A DNA stretch of 64,000 nucleotides, taken from contig NZ_JBLFBO010000007.1 in assembly GCF_047338595.1 (NCBI RefSeq), positions 1-64,000 of the forward strand. The letters are read 5' to 3'. The position numbers were made by a program, and so were the translations under genes. Under the pieces are notes generated by a model. It was not told the origin of the DNA. It saw only the letters and a program-made list of their open reading frames with translations, and ran no database searches. Positions within the stretch are counted from its first letter, which is position 1; every line of letters starts with the position of its first letter. This DNA comes from Nitrospira_D sp019636945 (GTDB lineage: Bacteria; Nitrospirota; Nitrospiria; Nitrospirales; Nitrospiraceae). Below are positions 1 to 6,636 of the stretch, piece after piece.

Positions 1-54
1 CCCGTGGGTGATATTATTCGGCCAAAGTTGACGGCTCACGCCCCATGTCAATGA
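1..54 (+). CDS. 3' end of an upstream CDS (partial, unidentified)
   Basis: One frame is open from the window edge to a TGA at 52-54 and encodes about 17 residues ending in a Lys-Leu-Thr-Ala-His-Ala stretch. Its stop overlaps the ATG at 51 as ATGA, the arrangement seen repeatedly between real neighbours in this locus. I therefore read it as the end of an upstream gene translationally coupled to the GT9 gene. Too little is visible to name a family; chance openness over 17 codons is possible. Confidence 0.35.
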   Translation, partial: PVGDIIRPKLTAHAPCQ

Positions 55-1070
55 ATGTCTTGATCGTTCGTCCCGATGGTATCGGCGATGTGCTTCTCTC
101 GCTCCCTGTGGCAACGCAACTACGGGAACTCATGCCAGGGGTCAGAGTCGAGTTTTTAACCAGTCCCACCGTGGCGCCGCTGCTTGAGCACCATCCTGAT
201 GTGGATGCTGTCCGCACCATTCGGCTGACAGATCCGTTGGCAGAATTGCGTCGTGCCTTTTCACAGGGAGTTGAGGTGGCGGTGTTTCTCAAACCGTTTC
301 GCCGCCTGATGTGGGCAGCCTGGCTGGTACGGGTGCCGATTCGAATCGCGACGGGCTATCGCTGGTATAGTCCCTTGTCGAATCGACGGATCTATGAACA
401 TCGCAGTGAGTTTTCAAAACATGAATCAGAGTATAACGTCGACATGTTGAGAGGGCTGGGGTTGAGTCCCCGAAAGGTTCAACCTCCGACTCTGTTCGTC
501 ACTGAGCACGAGCGAACTGTCGGGAGATCGTCGTGGGCGAATCTGCCCGGTCCACGAGTCGTCGTTCATCCGGGAGGCTTTTCGGCACGCCGATGGCGAC
601 CGGAGTCTTACCGGGATTTGGCTTTTGAGTTGGCACAAGCCGGTTATGGGGTGATGTTGACCGGCAGCGAGTCAGAAAAAAAAGAATTTGAATCCAGTGC
701 TCTGTCTACTGTGAAGATCCCAACCGAGATCAAGAATTGCATGGGGCAACTGTCGCTCCGCCAGCTCATGGCCGTGATCGCCAATGCTCATGTGGTCGTT
801 TCGGGAGCCACAGGGCCGGCCCACATGGCGGCAGCGCTGGGAATCCCCACGGTCAGCCTGTTTGATCCTCGTCGAAACAATTTGCCGGTGAGATGGAAGC
901 CACTAGGAACGGGAGTCGTGCTTCGTCCAGATGTTCCTACCTGTGACAAATGTATCGGTGACGCTTGTTCATATTGGGATTGTCTTGACCATTTCACGGT
1001 CGACAACGTGGCAGCCGCCATTAGACAGGTGCTTGATACCCCTTCGGCTCTCGTCATACACCACGTCTAA
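51..1070 (+). CDS. Glycosyltransferase family 9 (heptosyltransferase-like)
   Basis: GT9 enzymes transfer ADP-heptose or related sugars to lipid A-core or other glycan acceptors at the inner face of the inner membrane. The N-terminus has the family signature RPDGIGDVLLSLP (about residues 7-19). The C-terminal half carries HPGGFSARRW and the donor-site stretch SGATGPAHMAAALG, followed by a late cysteine cluster (CDKC...DAC...DC) common in this family. At 339 residues it has normal GT9 length. I chose ATG 51 because it forms an ATGA overlap with the preceding reading frame; ATG 45 would add two residues. Acceptor and donor cannot be read from sequence. A second GT9 lies at 23759. Confidence 0.9.
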   Translation: MNVLIVRPDGIGDVLLSLPVATQLRELMPGVRVEFLTSPTVAPLLEHHPDVDAVRTIRLTDPLAELRRAFSQGVEVAVFLKPFRRLMWAAWLVRVPIRIATGYRWYSPLSNRRIYEHRSEFSKHESEYNVDMLRGLGLSPRKVQPPTLFVTEHERTVGRSSWANLPGPRVVVHPGGFSARRWRPESYRDLAFELAQAGYGVMLTGSESEKKEFESSALSTVKIPTEIKNCMGQLSLRQLMAVIANAHVVVSGATGPAHMAAALGIPTVSLFDPRRNNLPVRWKPLGTGVVLRPDVPTCDKCIGDACSYWDCLDHFTVDNVAAAIRQVLDTPSALVIHHV

Positions 1071-1114
1071 AGCCAATCGTCAGCGGGATATATGATGGGT
1101 TGTCGCTATTGGCC

Positions 1115-1143
1115 TTGACTCTACCGCACGTATATGTTCATAT
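1115..1143 (+). promoter_or_regulatory. Candidate sigma70 promoter for the winged-helix regulator
   Basis: A TTGACT hexamer (1115-1120) is followed after 17 bases by TCATAT (1138-1143), 33 bases before the ATG at 1176. The -35 is close to consensus and the -10 is weak. Computational look only. Confidence 0.35.
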
Positions 1144-1150
1144 CCTGAAC
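1136..1150. promoter_or_regulatory. Short inverted repeat, possible operator
   Basis: GTTCA-TATCC-TGAAC is a perfect 5-bp inverted repeat with a 5-base centre. It overlaps the putative -10 box of the regulator gene's promoter, the position expected for an autoregulatory site. Arms this short can arise by chance. Confidence 0.3.
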
Positions 1151-1175
1151 GTACCGTCCAAGAGCTCATAACTCT

Positions 1176-1763
1176 ATGAATCTTCAAGGCCAACGAGATT
1201 TGCTCTTGCTGACCGAGGTGGAGCGAGACGGCGGGGTGACGCAGCGGTCCCTTGCGGCAAAGCTCGGGGTGGCCTTGGGGCTTGCAAATTTGTACCTGAA
1301 GCGATTGGTCCGAAACGGGCATATCGCCATTACCACGATCCCTTCCCACCGTGTTCGCTACGTGTTGACGCCAGAAGGGGCTGCTGAGAAGTCAAGGCTG
1401 ACTTTCCTTCACATGGAGTACGCACTGTCTCATTATCGCGATATGCGCGCGAGACTTCGGGAAGCCCTATCTCATATGGCTCGGAATGGAATGAACCGAG
1501 TCGTCATTTATGGAACCAGTGAACTTGCGGAGATGGCTTATCTGTCCCTCCGCGAGATGCAGATGACATTGGTGGGATTTGTGGATGATGGACGGCAGGA
1601 ATCGTTTCTGTCGTATCCCGTCTGGTCGTCGGACGTATTGCGGGAATGGCAGTTTGATGCGGTGCTGCTGGCAAACTTCGATCAGCAGGCTGGGGTCCGC
1701 ACCAAACTGGAGCATCAGCAGGTTCCGGACAGCAAAATTATCGCGCTGACGTTGTCGGTGTAA
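1176..1763 (+). CDS. Winged-helix regulator fused to a Rossmann-like (PglD/WbpM-N type) domain
   Basis: Residues 1-70 look like a MarR/Lrp-type winged helix (LLLLTEVERDGGVTQRSLAA, then KLGVALGLANLYLKRLVR), resembling the EPS-associated regulators found at the head of polysaccharide loci. Residues about 105-195 form a small nucleotide- or cofactor-binding fold: VVIYGTSELAEMAYLSL followed by LVGFVDDGR. The same layout occurs in the middle of the WbpM-like dehydratase at 24868 (VLIVGAGHAGELL...VGFVDDD). The fusion suggests a transcription factor that reads a nucleotide-sugar or CoA-type ligand. It sits upstream of a NusG-like antiterminator and ends in an intrinsic terminator, so it is probably its own short unit. 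The ligand is unknown. DNA binding is inferred from fold resemblance only. Confidence 0.75.
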   Translation: MNLQGQRDLLLLTEVERDGGVTQRSLAAKLGVALGLANLYLKRLVRNGHIAITTIPSHRVRYVLTPEGAAEKSRLTFLHMEYALSHYRDMRARLREALSHMARNGMNRVVIYGTSELAEMAYLSLREMQMTLVGFVDDGRQESFLSYPVWSSDVLREWQFDAVLLANFDQQAGVRTKLEHQQVPDSKIIALTLSV

Positions 1764-1789
1764 GCGCGCAAGACACCGGTTTTTTATTC
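1756..1789 (+). terminator. Intrinsic terminator overlapping the regulator's stop codon
   Basis: CGGTGT (1756-1761) pairs with ACACCG (1773-1778) across an 11-base loop and is followed by GTTTTTTATT. The stem includes the last codon and first base of the TAA stop. Stem plus U-run is the classic rho-independent layout, separating the regulator from the antiterminator gene. Confidence 0.6.
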
Positions 1790-1853
1790 ACTGTAAGTGA
1801 GAGGGCGAAGCTGTATCAAAAACCGTTTCTCTGGTCGAGGCGGCCTCTATCTT

Positions 1854-1923
1854 GTCTATTTGGACAGACGAAACCGACGAGATAGACCAGACAGACGAGA
1901 TCAACCACATGGACCAGGCAGAC
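1854..1923 (+). repeat. Degenerate GACAGACGA/GACCAGACAGAC simple repeat at the antiterminator 5' end
   Basis: The stretch is built from reiterated words such as GACAGACGA, GACGAGAT, GACCAGACAGACGAGAT and GACCAGGCAGAC. It runs from about 55 bases before the chosen ATG at 1909 into the first codons. If a TTG at 1852 were the start, this repeat would encode a WTDETDEIDQTDEI-like tail. I regard it as intergenic repeat that has reached the gene's edge. Confidence 0.5.
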
Positions 1924-2412
1924 AATCTCAACTGGTATGCCCTTCGAACGAAGTCTCGTCACGAGAAATTGGTGCGAGACCAGTTGGATAAACAGGGAAT
2001 CGAGCCGCTGCTTCCGACGGTCAAACGGCTGAGCCAGTGGAAGGATCGAAGGAAAGAAATCGAGATTCCGTTATTTTCAGGCTACTGTTTTGTGCGGTTC
2101 GGTCAGCACGAAAAGACGCCGGTACAGAAGACAATCGGCGTCGTTGAAATTGTCGGAAGTGGAAGTCGGCCTGAACCGATTCCAGAGCTTGAGATCGACG
2201 CACTTCGGCGTCTTGTGACCAGTGTTCTTCCTTATGATCCTCATCCGTATCTTCATGAAGGCATGAGAGTGGAAGTTGTTCGTGGACCCTTGCAGGGCAT
2301 TCACGGAATTCTGCTACGGAAAGAGAAGCGACATCGGTTGGTTATCGGAGTACATCTGATTCAACAAGCGGCAGCGGTAGAGATCGATGTGAATGATGTG
2401 GCGGCGATGTGA
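1909..2412 (+). CDS. NusG-like transcription antiterminator (RfaH/UpxY type)
   Basis: Specialised NusG paralogues travel with RNA polymerase and let long polysaccharide operons be read through. The NGN domain begins NWYALRTKSRHEKLVRDQL and continues with a PLFSGYCFVRF segment typical of NusG. The C-terminal part has a KOW-like motif (GMRVEVVRGPLQGIHGILL). At 167 residues it is close to RfaH/UpxY length. I chose ATG 1909 because the codons between TTG 1852 and 1909 lie in simple repeat and the fold starts just after 1909. It sits directly before the flippase and the long co-oriented gene run, as loop- or leader-acting antiterminators do. No ops element is recognisable, so the recruitment site is unknown. 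Confidence 0.88.
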   Translation: MDQADNLNWYALRTKSRHEKLVRDQLDKQGIEPLLPTVKRLSQWKDRRKEIEIPLFSGYCFVRFGQHEKTPVQKTIGVVEIVGSGSRPEPIPELEIDALRRLVTSVLPYDPHPYLHEGMRVEVVRGPLQGIHGILLRKEKRHRLVIGVHLIQQAAAVEIDVNDVAAM

Positions 2413-2664
2413 ACATCGGTACGGAGCATTATATTGAGGGGGGTGCGGAAAACTCATGAAGTCACTCACTCCCAGCGGGCCCTACGGTGGGAGGCCACCT
2501 CATCTGGGAAGAGCTTTGTTGGCTCAGGTGAGTGGATTGGGAGTACCGCTGTCTCATCCAACCCAGGTTTCCCAGAGTCTGCTAGACAGTAATTTCACCG
2601 GTAACTCAACCGGAATACTGGCCATCCTTGTTCATGAATGCCTTTAGCACGCGGGCTTTGCTCC
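2413..2664 (+). other. Leader region between antiterminator and flippase
   Basis: About 250 bases without a convincing gene. It contains a small hairpin, GGTGG-GAGG-CCACC (2486-2499), and no obvious U-run terminator or ops element. Because a NusG-like factor precedes it and a long operon follows, it is the natural place for a factor-responsive leader, but nothing in it proves that. A short open frame at 2456-2647 shows no family features. Confidence 0.35.
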
Positions 2665-4161
2665 ATGCCAAATTTATTTAGGAATGCCTCATGGGGAGGA
2701 GTTTCGGCCGCGGTTCGCCTCTTGTTCGGATTGGGCAATCTCCTTTTGGCGATAAATCTAGCCGGAGCGGTTTCATATGGTTACTTGACCGTCATGCTGT
2801 CAATCACGGCTTTTTATGTGGCCTTACTTAACAGCATACATACCATTGCTGTTACGCATGCTGCTGAGTTACAGCGCCAGCCAAATTCTGTGCATGGTTT
2901 AGACATCCTATTTTCTGCTGTGTGGACGGTGACGTTAGTAGGTGTGGCCATTCTTGGTTCCGCCGCGTTTTTCCTCGGACAGCCTTTCCTACATACCTTT
3001 GTTTACTGGGGAGGCGATATTCTAATTGAAAGTCAACTTTCACAGTTGCTCGTGTTCGTCGTACTCATCGCGATTTGTCAGATACTGGGGGCAGGCCATG
3101 TGGCTGTCATTGAGAGTTTAGGGCGGTTCGACCTTGCCGCCAAGGCACAAATCTTCGGCCCGCCGGCAGTTTTTACTTTGATTGTGTTTGGCTCTTACTC
3201 TCTCCATAAGCTGACCATCGTTGATATTGGAAAGTTTATGCTGGTAGGTGGAGTAATCGACTTATTGCTGGCTACGTGGTTGCGCTTGAGAATGAAACAT
3301 CTGAGATCATTCAAACCATCAGCCGAAACAATCAGATTATTTTCTGGTTTATTGAGTCAGGGCGTTGCGTTGCAGGGGGCGAATCTGGTCAACATATTCT
3401 TCGACCCGTTCAATAAATTCTTGCTGAACCGATTTGTTGGGCCGACAAGCGTCTCAACCTATGAAGTCGCCATGAAGCTTGTTATGGGCATTCGAGGACT
3501 TTTTGGAGGGGCGTGCCGTACGTTTCTGCAATTGTCGAGTAAGTTGAGTATTGAGGGGGGCAGTGACTATCTCAAGGTGCTGCATTACGGACTAGTCCCC
3601 GCCATCTTGATGCACGGTATTGGCTGCGCATTAATGGTACTGGTTTCACGTTATTGGCTGGGAGGTGAAATGGAATATCTACCAGTCTTCTACTTTACTC
3701 TCATTCCGTCCAGTATCGGTATCGTTTTTGCTGGCCCTTTGTACAGCGCTCTGATTGGAATTCGTGATCTAGGCTTTATCTTTCGGATGCACCTGAATCT
3801 GGCGGTGCTGAACTGTATCGCATCAATGACCTTGATCCCCTTTTTGGGCCTATGGGGTGCAGGGATCGGATTGTCGCTAACTACAGCCTACAATGCGTGG
3901 GCTGAATATCATCGGTATGTGCGAATGATCGGTGTTATTGTGGGATTCAAACAGGAAATTCAAAGAGTGGCGGCACGGGCTACATTTTTGCTGGCAGCTT
4001 CCGTGTTTGCTGTGCTCGTTGGGTATTTCATTACTGATATCACAGGTGTTCTGATTGTGGAGAGCATGATCGCCGCAATATTTCTGTGCTGCCTCATGTT
4101 GGAACCGTTGTCGATTCGTATCATAAGAGTTTCCACAGGTTGGCCCAGTCATAGTTCTTGA
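2665..4161 (+). CDS. wzx: Oligosaccharide flippase (Wzx-like, MOP family)
   Basis: Wzx proteins flip undecaprenyl-linked oligosaccharide units across the inner membrane. The protein is about 498 residues with a dozen or more hydrophobic segments spread over its full length. It starts with the usual MOP opening (a short basic tail, then GVSAAVRLLFGLGNLLLAI) and has internal segments such as VALQGANLVNIFFDPFNKFLL. I prefer ATG 2665; an upstream ATG at 2638 would add nine residues without a better ribosome site. The gene is visibly AT-richer than its flanks, as flippase genes often are. It partners functionally with the Wzy-like protein at 19709. Substrate is unknown. Confidence 0.85.
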   Translation: MPNLFRNASWGGVSAAVRLLFGLGNLLLAINLAGAVSYGYLTVMLSITAFYVALLNSIHTIAVTHAAELQRQPNSVHGLDILFSAVWTVTLVGVAILGSAAFFLGQPFLHTFVYWGGDILIESQLSQLLVFVVLIAICQILGAGHVAVIESLGRFDLAAKAQIFGPPAVFTLIVFGSYSLHKLTIVDIGKFMLVGGVIDLLLATWLRLRMKHLRSFKPSAETIRLFSGLLSQGVALQGANLVNIFFDPFNKFLLNRFVGPTSVSTYEVAMKLVMGIRGLFGGACRTFLQLSSKLSIEGGSDYLKVLHYGLVPAILMHGIGCALMVLVSRYWLGGEMEYLPVFYFTLIPSSIGIVFAGPLYSALIGIRDLGFIFRMHLNLAVLNCIASMTLIPFLGLWGAGIGLSLTTAYNAWAEYHRYVRMIGVIVGFKQEIQRVAARATFLLAASVFAVLVGYFITDITGVLIVESMIAAIFLCCLMLEPLSIRIIRVSTGWPSHSS

Positions 4162-4181
4162 TGAAAAGTACGCGCGTATAG

Positions 4182-5348
4182 ATGAAGCCGGAAAAACTGT
4201 ACCTCATTTCCCCGCGTGAGCCGTCAGGAGCCACCTGGCTAATCAATTGCTTTCTTGAACTTGGCATAAAGACATACCGAGAGACTATGGGTGAAATGTG
4301 GGAACCTTCCATGCCAGAAGGCTATACGCTTAACCCAGCCGAAACCCGACTAAAAAAATGGCTTCCGATTCTTAGCTCACGGCAAGTATTTGATTTCCGT
4401 AAGGATATCGAAATTGAGTGGACACATCATTGGCCGACCGCTAGGCATCAGGCGCATCGGATCATATATTTCGTGCGTGACCCGCGTGACGCCCTGTTGT
4501 CTCGGTATCGTCGCGAATCGCCAGAAATGGCTTTCGGCGAGTTTTTGGATTTTCCGGATCCATACACGTTACGCAATAAGATCGATACATGGTGTCTGTT
4601 TAACGAAGTCTGGCTGCAACAGTCGAATTTCAGGTTTTTTCGTTTCGAAGATTACAAGCGGGACGCCAACCGTACGATCAGGGACATCTTGCATTTCGTG
4701 GGGATTCAAGCGGAAGAACGGGAAATTATGGATGCGCTTGAAAACTCTACATTTGAGCAGGCTGCGATTGCCGAAAAGAAATATCGAGAGCAGCATCCTG
4801 AAGACACGGAGTTGATTAATCGGGCCAGTCAAGTCGGTTCGTGGCAATCTTCAGATGAGGCGGCCAATATCGCGAGAATTGCTGAAGGCACTGGCAGATT
4901 GCTTGCATGTTTTGGCTATGAGCAACAGGTGAAAGCCTTCAAGAAAAGTTACATGCCGCATGCGAGTGTGCTTGGCTTTTATAAGCACCTTCCGGTTGCA
5001 TCAAACTTCTGGCACGTCGAAAGTGATGATAAGGATATTGGGGGCAATAGGACTCAAGTTCTACAATTTGTTTTGTCGCTGGATGAGGATATGCTGAAAA
5101 GATCCGGCTATTCCGCATATGAAACCTTTGCGCTATTACAGGGGTTAGAAGAGCTGATGCTTGAGGCTAAAGACGGTGGTGGCATTCGGAAGATCCAGGG
5201 ACTGGTCAGGCGGATTACCGTCAAGCCGTGGTGGAGAGTCATTCGTGCCATGGAAAAACACGATATCCGCCTTCCCTCAAGTGTGAGGGGCTTTGTGTGG
5301 CGGTATAGGAACCTTTTTAAGAATTTTAATGGTTGGCATAACGCGTGA
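4182..5348 (+). CDS. Sulfotransferase-fold protein, candidate phosphoramidyl- or sulfotransferase
   Basis: PAPS-dependent sulfotransferases bind the donor's 5'-phosphosulfate with an N-terminal loop and its 3'-phosphate with an Arg/Ser pair. Here the first strand and loop are LYLISPREPSGATWL (residues 6-20). The 3'-phosphate site is FVRDPRDALLSRYRR, with Arg99 and Ser107 spaced eight apart as in the family. The protein is 388 residues, longer than a minimal domain; the C-terminal 120 or so residues have no recognisable match. Its stop overlaps the next start as GTGA. The neighbour is a CysC-like kinase inside an apparent CDP-phosphoramidate gene set, whose end product also carries a 3'-phosphate. 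It may therefore transfer phosphoramidate rather than sulfate. That is inference; ordinary sulfotransfer is the alternative. Confidence 0.75.
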   Translation: MKPEKLYLISPREPSGATWLINCFLELGIKTYRETMGEMWEPSMPEGYTLNPAETRLKKWLPILSSRQVFDFRKDIEIEWTHHWPTARHQAHRIIYFVRDPRDALLSRYRRESPEMAFGEFLDFPDPYTLRNKIDTWCLFNEVWLQQSNFRFFRFEDYKRDANRTIRDILHFVGIQAEEREIMDALENSTFEQAAIAEKKYREQHPEDTELINRASQVGSWQSSDEAANIARIAEGTGRLLACFGYEQQVKAFKKSYMPHASVLGFYKHLPVASNFWHVESDDKDIGGNRTQVLQFVLSLDEDMLKRSGYSAYETFALLQGLEELMLEAKDGGGIRKIQGLVRRITVKPWWRVIRAMEKHDIRLPSSVRGFVWRYRNLFKNFNGWHNA

Positions 5349-5884
5349 AACACGCGGCAGTATATTGGATCACGGGACTTTCAGGAGCGGGAAAAACAAC
5401 GCTGGCGCGTGAGATTGTTGCGCGGCTTCGTGTGGGTGGGGAATCGGTTGTATTCTTGGATGGTGATGAGTTGCGTAATGTGTTTGGTGCGACGGCGGCC
5501 AATACCCAGAACCACGGTCGCGAAGGGCGGTTGGCACTGGCTTTTCAGTATGCACATTTGTGCCGAATCCTTGCTGGACAGGGGGTGACGGTGGTGATTG
5601 CCACCATCTCCCTGTTTCGCGAAATCCATGCTTGGAATCGGGCAAATCTGCCTGGTTATTTTGAGGTATACCTAAAAGTGCCAGTGGAAGAACTTCGCCG
5701 CCGTGACTCCAAAGATATATACCGGCGTTTCGATGTCGGTGAACTTTCAAATGTGGCTGGACTGGATTTGCCCATCGATGAACCGGAATCGGCAGATTGG
5801 GTTCTTGAATTTGACCCATCGAAATCGGTTGATGCAGTGGCGGAAGATTTGATGAAACATCTCAAGAAGGAAAACTTTCGATGA
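5345..5884 (+). CDS. CysC-like kinase, probable cytidine diphosphoramidate kinase
   Basis: The fold is that of adenylylsulfate (APS) kinase: P-loop GLSGAGKTT (residues 11-19), DGDELR (39-44) and total length 179. In a sulfate pathway it would make PAPS. No ATP sulfurylase or other sulfate-assimilation gene is nearby. The following genes match the C. jejuni set in which a CysC homologue (Cj1415) instead phosphorylates the 3'-OH of cytidine diphosphoramidate, so I assign that role. The usual APS-kinase region after DGD is replaced by NHGREGRLALAFQYAHLC, so the nucleotide pocket may differ. The GTG start lies in a GTGA overlap with the sulfotransferase-like gene and the stop in an ATGA overlap with the methyltransferase. 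APS kinase supplying the adjacent sulfotransferase is the main alternative. Confidence 0.72.
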   Translation: MKHAAVYWITGLSGAGKTTLAREIVARLRVGGESVVFLDGDELRNVFGATAANTQNHGREGRLALAFQYAHLCRILAGQGVTVVIATISLFREIHAWNRANLPGYFEVYLKVPVEELRRRDSKDIYRRFDVGELSNVAGLDLPIDEPESADWVLEFDPSKSVDAVAEDLMKHLKKENFR

Positions 5885-6627
5885 AAACTGAATGGGATTA
5901 CACTACTTTGGCGAATGCCTATCTCAAGCGTCCAGATTATTCGAGCCCGGCTATAAACGCCATGCTGTCTATTGCCGGTCTCAAGTCGGGTGCAGTTTGT
6001 GACATCGGGGCTGGAGTGGCTCATTTGACGTTGATGCTTGCAGCTCGAGGATTTGATGTCACGGCAGTGGAACCCAATAATGCGATGCGTGCCAACGGGA
6101 TCAAGCGCACGGCTTCGTTACCGAATGTGCGCTGGTTTGAGGGCACGGGTGAACAGACCGGCCAAACAAGCCAGTCGTTTAATATGGTCACCTTTGGTAG
6201 TTCATTCAATGTATGCGACCGTCAGGTGGCTCTTAAGGAAACTGCCCGTATTCTCAGGCCGAATGGCTGGTTCGCTTGCATGTGGAACCATCGTCAATTG
6301 GATGACCCGATACAGGACCGTATCGAATCCATTATCAAAGCGCTGGTGCCGGGCTATGGCTATGGTACGCGCCGGGAAAATCAGACAACGGTGATTGAGG
6401 ACAGCGGTTTGTTTGGCCCAGTGGTGCATGTGGATGCCAGCGTGGTACATGAACAGTCCATCGAAGAGTGTGTGGAGGCATGGCGATCCCATGCAACCTT
6501 GGCACGCCAGGCTGGCCTCAATTTCCCAACAGTTGTGCAGACTATTGAGGATTATCTCAAAGGGCTGGGTCAAGATACCATCCGCATTCCGTACTTCACC
6601 AACATTTGGGTTGCGCAATTAGTGTAA
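5881..6627 (+). CDS. SAM-dependent methyltransferase (class I) in the phosphoramidate cluster
   Basis: The SAM-binding motif I is VCDIGAGVAHLT (residues 39-50), followed after the next strand by the acidic residue in VTAVEPNNAM. Later segments (FGSSFNVCDR, ARILRPNGWFACMWNHRQ) fit a small-molecule class I methyltransferase of 248 residues. It is translationally coupled to the CysC-like kinase by ATGA and lies 9 bases before the glutamine kinase. In C. jejuni the phosphoramidate carries an O-methyl group and methyltransferase genes lie beside the same enzymes. This gene is therefore a candidate for methylating the phosphoramidate, although a sugar O-methyltransferase role cannot be excluded. 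Confidence 0.78.
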   Translation: MKTEWDYTTLANAYLKRPDYSSPAINAMLSIAGLKSGAVCDIGAGVAHLTLMLAARGFDVTAVEPNNAMRANGIKRTASLPNVRWFEGTGEQTGQTSQSFNMVTFGSSFNVCDRQVALKETARILRPNGWFACMWNHRQLDDPIQDRIESIIKALVPGYGYGTRRENQTTVIEDSGLFGPVVHVDASVVHEQSIEECVEAWRSHATLARQAGLNFPTVVQTIEDYLKGLGQDTIRIPYFTNIWVAQLV

Positions 6628-6636
6628 GGCAAGCAC

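Noticed and set aside
2456..2647. Short plus-strand frame between the NusG-like gene and wzx
   Set aside because: Low-complexity start, no homology marks; more likely leader DNA.
5345..5884. Straight annotation as APS kinase for sulfate assimilation
   Set aside because: No sulfate-activation genes nearby and the flanking set fits the CDP-phosphoramidate pathway better; kept only as an alternative.
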